Shown here in pieces: positions 46,901 through 56,833 of a DNA stretch of 64,000 bases; positions within the stretch are counted from its first letter, which is position 1, and every line of letters starts with the position of its first letter. Both the position numbers and the translations under genes were made by a program. This DNA is from Rhabditoides inermis (Eukaryota > Nematoda > Chromadorea > Rhabditida > Rhabditidae), in the NCBI GenBank assembly GCA_963966185.1, contig CAWZYM010000440.1, positions 185,001 to 249,000 on the forward strand, in the 5' to 3' direction. Under the pieces are notes generated by a model that worked only from the letters and a program-made list of their open reading frames with translations, was not told the DNA's origin and ran no database searches.

Positions 46901-49900
46901 TGTGCATGTTCTGAATATGCGTGTGAGTTCACCATTCATTGTGTTCCAACCCACTGACATCTTTATATTAGAATTGTAATTCGGATATCTGACTACTTCG
47001 AAACTGTAATCGTCTGTTTTGTTATATAATTCCACTGAGAATTGGTTATAGGCCTTTGAAATATTCAAATCCAAGAATATTGCATTATTTGGTCCAATGT
47101 TCGTTTGTTCTAGTGTGAGGGAACTATGGTATACACTGTCAACTGTTCTCTGCAAAGCATCATTTGAAGGATTATGGACAATTAAGAGATCATCCATATA
47201 CCTATATGCTTTGAAACCACATTTGAAAACATTTTCATTTGCTTTAACGTATTCGAATTCCATGAAAGAAAGGGTTAAGTCTGCCAACGATGGAGACGCA
47301 TTGTTTCCCTGAGGGATACCAGATGTCTGTTTGAAAAGTTTATCTCCATAAATTGCAAAGCTGTTGTGAAGAATGTATTGAATCATGAATTTTACATCTA
47401 CCGGTGTATATTTATTTCTATTTGCATTATTCTCATCGTTTGAATAATATGCCTTTTTACAACCGGAAACAATGTACTTTTTTCCGCTATTGTTGAAGCA
47501 TAAGTCTACAAGTTTGAACATATTCTGCATGACAACTCCATGGGGAAGATTTGTGAACAGACTAGCAAAATCAGCACAATAGAGGTCCTTATTTTGTTTG
47601 TTTGTGATAGTTTTGATGGAATTGATTGCCTCTTGACTGTTTTTGATTGACCAATATATTTCGGTATTGTTACGCTGTCTGATCAATTTGCAATAATTAG
47701 AAAAATGTGATTTGAGATGGGATAGTATCAACTGCAATTCTAATGAAATTGGTTTGAGACTACTATTAAAAGCTCCAGTGATAAATCGAAATTTTACTGG
47801 GCTTTTATGCATTTTTGGGATGGCATAAATTCTAGGCAATGTTTTATTTTCAGCCTTAATTGTATTAACGGATTTGGTTTCAGAAATATGTCTAACGAGG
47901 AGTGTCGTTAGAGCCACACCCTCGGATCCGAACCAAATTGATAGGATATCTTAGTTAGGACCCCAGACATCGATTTCTGGTGTTACTTTTTCCTACGCGC
48001 CATATACGTTTTCACTACGAAAACGTACAGGGCTGGGTTTTGGCTACCTCATTCCACCTCTGGCGGTAAAAGACCGAGCCGTTGTGGCTTAGTGGTTAGC
48101 GCATCAGTCTGTCAGACCAGAGGCTGAGGTTCAAGCCCGCGCACACGATTATTGTTCTGCCAGCAGTTCCTGGACTTGCGTTTCTTGTTGATGGAAAAAC
48201 ACAGATTACAAATGTTCACGCTTTGTTATAACTGTTTTCAAACTAAACGTTTCAGCCAAAACAATATCTCAAGTGTAAAAAAAAACACAATATAGTTGAA
48301 CGACATTGGACAAAAATGTTTTGAAAAAAGGAAAAGAAGAACGTAATCGTAGTTACAAACAGATCGAAGCACTTCGCAACAAAACAACTTCAAGTCCAAG
48401 TCCAGAAACTGCTGGCAAAACAAAAATCGTGTGCGCGGACTCGAACCCCAGCCTCTGTTCTGACAGACAGATGCGCTAACCACTAGGCCACAACGGCTCG
48501 GTCTTTGACCGCCAGAGGTGGAATGAGGTAGCCAAAAAACCAGCCCTGTACGTTTTCGTACTGAAAAAGTATATGGCGCGTAGGAAAAAGTAACACCAGA
48601 AATCGATGTCTGGGGTCCTAACTAAGATATCTTATCATTTTGGTTCGGATCCGCGAGTGTGGCTCTAACGAAACTCCTTGTAAGCACAATGTTGTCGATT
48701 GACTCTTTTTCATACAAAGAATACGTCTTATTATTACTGTGCACCACATTGTTTATGGCATCGTAACCTAGTTCTTTATTCATGATTTGAATGTAAAGTT
48801 TGTTACATGTCAGCGCGAAGTTTCCTTCTGCCTTATCTACTGGTGTTATGACAAAGTGTCTCTGTAGCTGAGACAAGGTTTCTTTAGAATAGTTTATGTA
48901 CTCAAAATCAAACTTTTCATATAATGTCAAATGTGAATGTGGACAGAGCAGGAAGTCAATGCATCCCCCCTAATGACTATAAATCTACATCATCGACAAT
49001 ATGTTCTTACCTCGATTCCGCTTATCCGATTCGAGTGGATGTTGCACTTCTCGAAGTAGCCCATGCCGTATCTGCAAAAGCGACAGTCAACTGTGAGTGA
49101 GAGAGAGGAGAGAGAGAGGGAGGGGGAGAGAGAGACGGGGAGAAAGACTAACTCGAATGTGAACACTCCCACGTCCCTGCCGTGGTGAATGTGGCAGCGA
49201 CGGAAAAACGGGTTCGCGTGGTTCTTCACCCAACTGAAACACATACACACATCTTCCCTGAATACCAAACTGAATAAAACTCAGTCCAACACCGATCAAT
49301 AAACCAATAGATAAATCAATACCAATCTATAATGAGCGACTCACACTCCGGCGAGGTTGTTGCGGGCGATCTCGCACTCCTCGAACAGACCCTGTGCCCC
49401 GTCCGTGATGTACACACCCACGTTCTCGCAGTCGCAGATCGAACAGTGGCAAATCTGCAACAAGGAGGGGGTGGGGGACACACACAGTCAACTCGATCCC
49501 ATTAAGAACACTATAGCACAACACCTTTCATAATTTGTGCGCCATTTTGGATGACTATAAAATGAGAAGAACTAGGAATGAGACGAGGACGCGGCGTACC
49601 TTTGGATTGGCGGCCTGTCGCTTGACGCAGACGGCGGCGCCGACGCTGCTCGTGCTGTTGATGAGACAGCGGTCGATCGTCGGCTGCGTGTCGTCCGTCA
49701 CCTGCGAGAGACGCCAATCAAGGCACAGCAGCTATCAGACTCTTCAATCAAACATCCAACTTCTCCAAATACTGTAAACTACATGCGAGATTCCGAGAAG
49801 ATACACAAACAAAACAAACAAACGCACAGCCCGTACCTGGAGAGCGTAGTGCTGCTGGTGCTGCTGCGTCGTGTTCTTGTCAGGGTTGAACCTGCAAGAA

Positions 49901-50151
49901 GAAGAAGATCAGACAAGTCGATTACACCACTTATCACTTATCAGTAATCAATTTTAAATTTAATACTTTATTTGACGACCAAGGTCATTTCACATACAAT
50001 TCATGATTCAAGAACTGTATGTTTCAACACAAACATGTCTAAGATGTTCACTACAATGCGCCAATCTTCGTAGGTTTTCTAACTCATAACAGGATAATAA
50101 ACACGCTAAAGCGCGAGTAAAGAAAGCGCGAGTAAGAGTGAGAGAGTGGAT

Positions 50152-50197
<46 letters not shown>

Positions 50198-51927
50198 AGG
50201 CGTACCTGATGCTCAAGTGTCCGATGTAGGCGCTGCCGCTGCCCTCCACCAGTGAGAGGGTCGTGTCCGTCGCCTGCTCGATGATCACCTTCCGAGCCAC
50301 CGCAAACTGCTGCGAGCCGCGGCCTGACAAACGCAACATCAAACATTGGGCATCCATGATCCTGAGTTTTGCATCGTTCCCGCTATATTTATGCTATTTC
50401 AAAGAAGGATCTGCATTACACCACCTAAACCAGCACTATTCCAATAGTTTCTCTGAAGCATACATGACATGGTACACGTGCACAGTCCCTCTATAACCAT
50501 CCCCCAGTCGGATGGCTAGTCTGCGCGCACTGACCCATAATCCTCCCTCTGCACTCGCATCCAACCATTTATCGCCCTGTCTAGACATGAGAGCGCACTA
50601 ACCATGCCGCCGCGAGTGACACCTCCCCCCCTCTCTCTCAGTGCCAGGTACGCCGCGCGTCACGCGCGCACTCGCATCTCGCGCATTCACACTCGCCAGT
50701 CTCAAATATCCACCATCCCTCTCCCCTCTCTCTACTCCGAACAATGCCATGCCGACCGTCTCTCCTCCCTCCTTCCCGCACACAATCAACCATGCATAGC
50801 GCGTGCGGCTTGCCAACTCCTCTCCTCTCCTCCCCGCGCCTCTCCAACCCACTTTCTTTTCCTCTTCCCGACTTCCCCCAGTGGGAACAAGACGCGTGAC
50901 CCGGAGACCCGGAGATATCGACACCGAGACACTGATCCATAAATCCCTAGATCCCATCTCTCTCTTTCGAAAAACCGGTTCCGGTTAACCGGTTAACCGA
51001 TTTTGAAACGGTTTTCGGTTAACCGGTTAACCGAACCGTGACTTCGAAAAACCGGTTCCGGTTAACCGGTTTTAACCGGTTTTCGGTTATCGAAACCGTC
51101 ACTGAAGGTGTGAGATCATCAAAGATAGCGCAAAATTCATTCTTATTCGTCAGTTACCGCCATTGTTACATCACAAAACTCGATAAATTTGACAATACGA
51201 GCGTCGAACTTAGCCTAGACAGTCAGCTACAGGGAATTCGGTTAACCGAACGATTCGGTTAACCGGTTCGGTTAACCGAAAACCGGTTTCTGTCACGGTT
51301 TTTCGGTTCGGTTGACCGGTTAACCGAAATCAAAACGGTTTCCGGTTAACCGGTCAACCGAACCGGTTAAATAATCGAAAACCGGAAAAATAACCGAAAT
51401 GACGGTTAACCGGGCCATCTCTACTCGTGCCTGATTGGGAGAATAGTGCACAACGGTCCCTCTCTCTCCTTCTTCTTACCCCCAACAATCCAGAACCGCT
51501 CGTCGGTTGGCAAAAGAAGCTACGCCCCAACGACTTGCGCAACGGCCTATAGCCCATTGCCCAGAGACACGCATAACATTACACTACCTATACCACACAC
51601 ACACTATGATTCACTTCACCCATACATTAAGTATATGTAATGTTAAACATTGCCCCTAATCTGATCCAGTTTTTGTAGCGTTTTGACAACCTCACATCCA
51701 TTCATTTCATCACCAAATGCAACACCAACCAGCCAGATCGCCATAATCCACTCACTAATCCTTGTAATATCCTAGCCCACCATCCATGCTAATGCTCGAT
51801 AATTGCACGCCTCTGTTTCTCTCCAATCTTCTCCATCTAATCGTTTGTCTATAACCGCCGGCCGGTCGCGCGCCGTTCTAATCAGCTGTTCACGAAAAGT
51901 CGACGCCGCAGAGTGACGCAACGAGAT

Positions 51928-51966
<39 letters not shown>

Positions 51967-54900
51967 GGGGAGGGAGAGAGAGAGCCTAACAAACACACCT
52001 ATACACGAAAAATCAACAAACAAGCAAACAAAGTTTGAATGTGTCAATCGATAAATCAATAACTGGTAACTGACTGGCTCCGATGAGCTGCACGGCGCTG
52101 TCGATGGAGATGGGATCGGGGAAGTAGTGTCCAGTGTGGAGGAAGATGAGCTTCTCCCGGTCGGGACGCGCCTCCACGAAGCGCAGAGCCAGGTCGATCC
52201 GGTCAAAGTGAACCTGCACCAACAACAGTTACTCTCAGTGCCGCACAGAATGATTGACATTTGTGGTAGCTCGAATTGAATATAAACAAAAAACATCAAT
52301 ACGTGCCTGTCCGTTTTTTCACTAAAATGCTTCCACGACGCAAATATTGGAATGAAATCATCAATTATAACAAGAATGAACAACATTTTACATACGAGCT
52401 TGAATACAACAAGAGAGAGGGACCGACCATCTTCCTGCCCTTCTGTCCCTCGTACAGGGCGCCTCTTCGGGGACGCACGTGAACACCGTCCTTCTGAAAC
52501 ACACAGACAGTCAGCTCCCCCCTCTCTCTTCCTTCTCTCTTCCTTCTCTCTCCCTCTCTCCCTCTCTCTCGCTCTCTCACTGTCTCCTCCATCCTTCACG
52601 GATCTTACTCAAAACACGGAACATGAGAAAAAAATCTGTCAATTATATGAACGATGAGCAAACAACACGAGATATCTTTGAAATAGTCTCGATGGGATAC
52701 GCACCAGCTGGCGGAAGCTCTCCTTCCACGGGTTCTGGTCGTGCCGCCATTTGCTCGGCTCGCGCATCTCTGCAACACACATGCTACACACAACCAACCG
52801 AATCGCAAACAGAAAGATACAATACACAAATACAATAAGTAATACGAGGATAACGTGAATAGACGACAGAGACACAATGAGACGAGTTGCACTCACCGAA
52901 TTTTCCAAAGCTGGGATGGAACACTGGCAGAGTGTACTCGAAAGCACCCTGGTACAGCGTTTTCCTGCAAACCATATGCAATCAGTAAACACATATTAAC
53001 AATCAAAAGACAAATAGAAACCTAATCAATCCATCGAATCCACCCACCAGAGGTTGTTGTCGTTGGCTATCCGGAAGAAGCGCTTGTTGACGCCCGAGAT
53101 TTGCATCAAGTCGCCCTCGTAGAGATACGAGAGGATCTGCAAACACAACGAATGAAAATGAATGAAACCTAATTAAAAAACACACCAAAAAGTGCATCTA
53201 ATAAATAAATAAATAAACTTTTCTACAATCCACTTGAACTACGGAAAAAAGTACATTCGCAATTTCTCGCAGAAGCAAACAAATAAAAAAAACAATAATC
53301 AAGTAACAAATAAAAAACAATAATCAACCGAAATCCGTGTTATTGGGACTCGCAGTAGGTGTTGCATTACTGTATTTTACCGTAACCTTGCCGTAATTTA
53401 CATAATTGTAATGTGCTATTTGATTCGAGATAAATATTCTGATTCTGATTCTGAATCAAGTAAACAATGAGGGTTTTTCAAAGTAGATAGAAGATCAGTT
53501 AGTAGAACATAATAGCTACATAGATACGTAACGGAATCCTGTTTCGACCCTTTAACCTGCAGACAGGCTAACAGGTAGAATTATTTGAAGACTAGTTGAC
53601 TACTAAAAGTACTATCTGATAGCGACCACTGCGGGGGGTCTACTGCCTGCTGAGGCATCATCAGTGCAGGACCGCAGTGGTGAACATAAAAGCGAGACTG
53701 TAAAATTACATGTAATAGGGAAGACCTGAAACATAGAGATGTATGAGAAATTAGGAAGAAAACAAACAAACTGGTAAGTATTCTGCACCTTGAGTACAAT
53801 CTCCTCGGCCAGTTCATCGAAGGGACACGCGCCATCGGAAGGAGGGGCGAGGTGGCCCGTAGAGTGGATGCAACTGCACAACACACTTTATTCGCCTGTT
53901 GTTTGAATGTTTGTTTCTGTTCATTTATCTATAAACACGGTCAAATCTACATTTCTGCATCATCCTATCCCTTCTTACTTCACCCATTCCGATTAGCCTT
54001 TCCAAATACACACCAGATACGCGACCATCCATCACTTCTCCCAACCCCCCCCCCCCTCTCTCTCTCTCTCCCACGGACAAAACACGACCTAAAACAGTGC
54101 TAGCAACCACCCGCCAAGTCCAAAAAAGCAACGGAATTGTCCGAACTATGGAATGGTCAAAGAACCGCGGCGACTAAACTACACGCAGTATATAAAAACA
54201 CACACACACACACACAATAATTCGCACCTTTTCCTCGCTTCTCCGGGCAACTCGGGCTTGAATCGCTTACACGTGGGTTGCAAGAGGGGCTGCTGGAAAT
54301 AGACGAATGAGAACAGTCACATGCATATTTGTAGCTTACAAAATGTGAAAATCAATCAATCATTCCATGCGTTTTCCAATACACAATTAGATAAATAAAC
54401 CTATTTTGAATTTCGTGCCCTGATCCCTGACCCCCTGTGTTCTGCCCGCTTTCCCAGTTGCTCATTTCCACATCCACACATACACTATCTGACCCGCAAA
54501 CGAGAGCGCACGCGCGCTCCCGTCTCTTCGTTCCTAGTACAACCAACAACCATCATCATCATAATCATCTCCATCAAACCACACGACACACGCACATCCA
54601 CCAAGGTCAACCCCCGCATGCATACCACCCCCACTCTCCCACCCATATACTCCATCCCGGAACCAACCCACATCCTCAACTCTCTCTTTATCTCTCCACT
54701 CTCGCAGATCCAGTCTGGAGTTACTGGTATCCGTGTCTGTCTGTCTGTCTGCCCTCTATGGCGAGTGTGACCAGTAGACAGCACTCAGAGACCCCACCTA
54801 GTGTCGCTAGCCCCGCGGCGGCCACCGAAACAGGAATAGCATCGATCCCTGGAGAGAGCGCGACGCGGGATCGATCCCCCGCCCACTCACTCACTCCAAC

Positions 54901-55992
54901 ACAATCACACATACACTGATCACTGACCACATCATTCATCCCAACAAATCATCCTGACATCCATTTACTCATCAGTCAATAATGAAAAAAATCAATGCGT
55001 AGCGCACCTCGTCGGCGGTGGCGGCCATGCTGCTGGTGCAGCAGCCCTCCTCGTCCTTCTGCTGCAGACTGCGCCGTCTCCGCAGCACATACTTGCGCAG
55101 GTTCTGCGGCTGCGGCGCGCCTGCAACACACACCACATCACACCCGCCACCAATCACCTCATCACAACATTTCCCACATTTCTCGCCTCACTTGTCTCCC
55201 TGAGTCAAATGATCCCTACCCTACAGCATACAAGGGGTAATAGAGATGGGTACGTAGCCTGCGTACCCTGTAGTATGAATCCGGCGCCAGCGGGCCCTGG
55301 CTGGTCGTCGTGGGTGGTGGGTGTGGCGGCCCGGCCGAACTCGTCCCCGGCCACGCTCTCCGCCATCGACGACGGCTCAGACACCAACGCGTTCGACGAC
55401 GCGCGACGACGAAGGACTGACACGAGTGCTCATCAATCAATTAATCAATCAATAGTTTTCAGGCATCACGTGAACTGATAGGTACACTCACAATCAGTCA
55501 GTACAAACAGCCCACTCCTCCCAACGACATGCAAAACGCAAATAAAAATGCAGAACAACAACAGCAACACGGAGAAAGCAATCAGACAGAGTGTGAAACG
55601 CAATACTAATCCTCTCTCTCCTCTCTCCATCACTCTCCGTGTGCAAAAGACGTTTGCATTTGGCTCTCTCCCTCTACTCTCTCTCCATTCGCATTCCTCT
55701 CTCACAGGTGCGCACAAACACACCACCACACGCACGCGCTCCCCTCACTTGGACAACAACGAACACGGACAGAAATAGACATAGAACATCTCCCTTACAA
55801 ACACCTCCCTTTCACTAGTGCAAAATAGCCGGCGCACACGGACGGTCGACACACTCCATCGCCATTCGCCATCCTTCCATCTCCATTCCACCAATAAATA
55901 ACACATGTGAGTAGAGCCGGCTGGCTATGCGCCACCCTAATGACGAGCGCCAAAAATCAATCGACTCCCGGCTCCTGCGCCTTGCTCCCTCC

Positions 55993-56033
<41 letters not shown>

Positions 56034-56378
56034 CACGCCTCCGGATGGGCAAAACACAAGAGGCGATTAGAACACATGGTTAGAACACAACGTCTACTTG
56101 CATTCAGTGTGAGCGAACAGTGAGTCGATTTACGACCGCCATTCCAGCAAGGCAGCAATCCAGAAAAGCCGGACCGCGTACAGTCATTCCGGCATGGGAG
56201 AAGACAAAAAGACACTCCATCCCCCGAGGCGACGCAACATTCCGCACCAGACTGAGTCATGATGATCAATAATTCACAAATTCAAGACATCAGTAGTGTG
56301 AAACGGTGCAAAGAAGATGGGGCGATGGCAGCATAACACGCACCAGCCACGCCGAGAGTGGGTCAGCCGAGACAGCCG

Positions 56379-56424
<46 letters not shown>

Positions 56425-56757
56425 GCGGTCGAATCGGCTCGGGTCTAGGCGTAGGCGTTGGGGAGATGCGTGCAGGCAGATAGGGATCAATCGATCCTCA
56501 ATCTACCAGCCGCGAGACTCGCAGTAGATCGATGGGATGGGATGGGATGGCTGCTGGGAGGGGGACAGTGAGAGGCGCGGCGCGCGCGAGACAACGGCCT
56601 TGACTAGAGGCGACGGGAAGAGTGCGCGCGCGAGTGAGTAGTCGAGAGGAGAGGCGGCGAGACAGCGCGCTGACACACGAGAGCGCAGACCGAGAGACGC
56701 TCACAAAGCAACTCACTCTGTACAGGAGACAGACACCGCTCGCATACCTTGGGGTCA

Positions 56758-56833
<76 letters not shown>

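Larger units (their letters stand above)
47899..48677. mobile_element. second foldback element with two inward tRNA-like units
   Basis: Inverted arms of about 280 bp begin GGAGTGTCGTTAGAGCCACA at left and GGAGTTTCGTTAGAGCCACA read from the right. They diverge about 10% and enclose an unrelated ~220-bp centre. Left tRNA-like unit: A box 48085-48095 (TGGCTTAGTGG), B box 48128-48138 (GGTTCAAGCCC). Right unit, inverse: A box 48490-48480 (TGGCCTAGTGG), B box 48448-48438 (GGTTCGAGTCC). End sequences differ from the element at 43780. The target duplication is unclear. Confidence 0.82.
46727..48960 (-). mobile_element. Penelope-like retroelement, split by a foldback
   Basis: The minus-strand frame 48930-48678 holds [16 protein letters not shown], resembling the DKG-type motif upstream of Penelope-like RTs. 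It continues after the insertion at 47898-46727. The element is 5' truncated, and no GIY-YIG endonuclease was found. Confidence 0.65.

Noticed and set aside
46727..47898. Retroviral or group II intron RT
   Set aside because: The LFTNLPH motif A region, [15 protein letters not shown] and the DKAEG stretch fit Penelope-like RTs; no gag, protease, integrase or LTRs are present.
51000..51420. Telomeric repeat
   Set aside because: The unit CGGTTAACCGG is palindromic and irregular; it lacks TTAGGG-like tandem order.
54437..54919. 160-codon plus-strand frame in FBXO11 intron 4
   Set aside because: Low-complexity His/Thr/Ser composition, no recognisable motif; lies entirely within a supported intron on the other strand.
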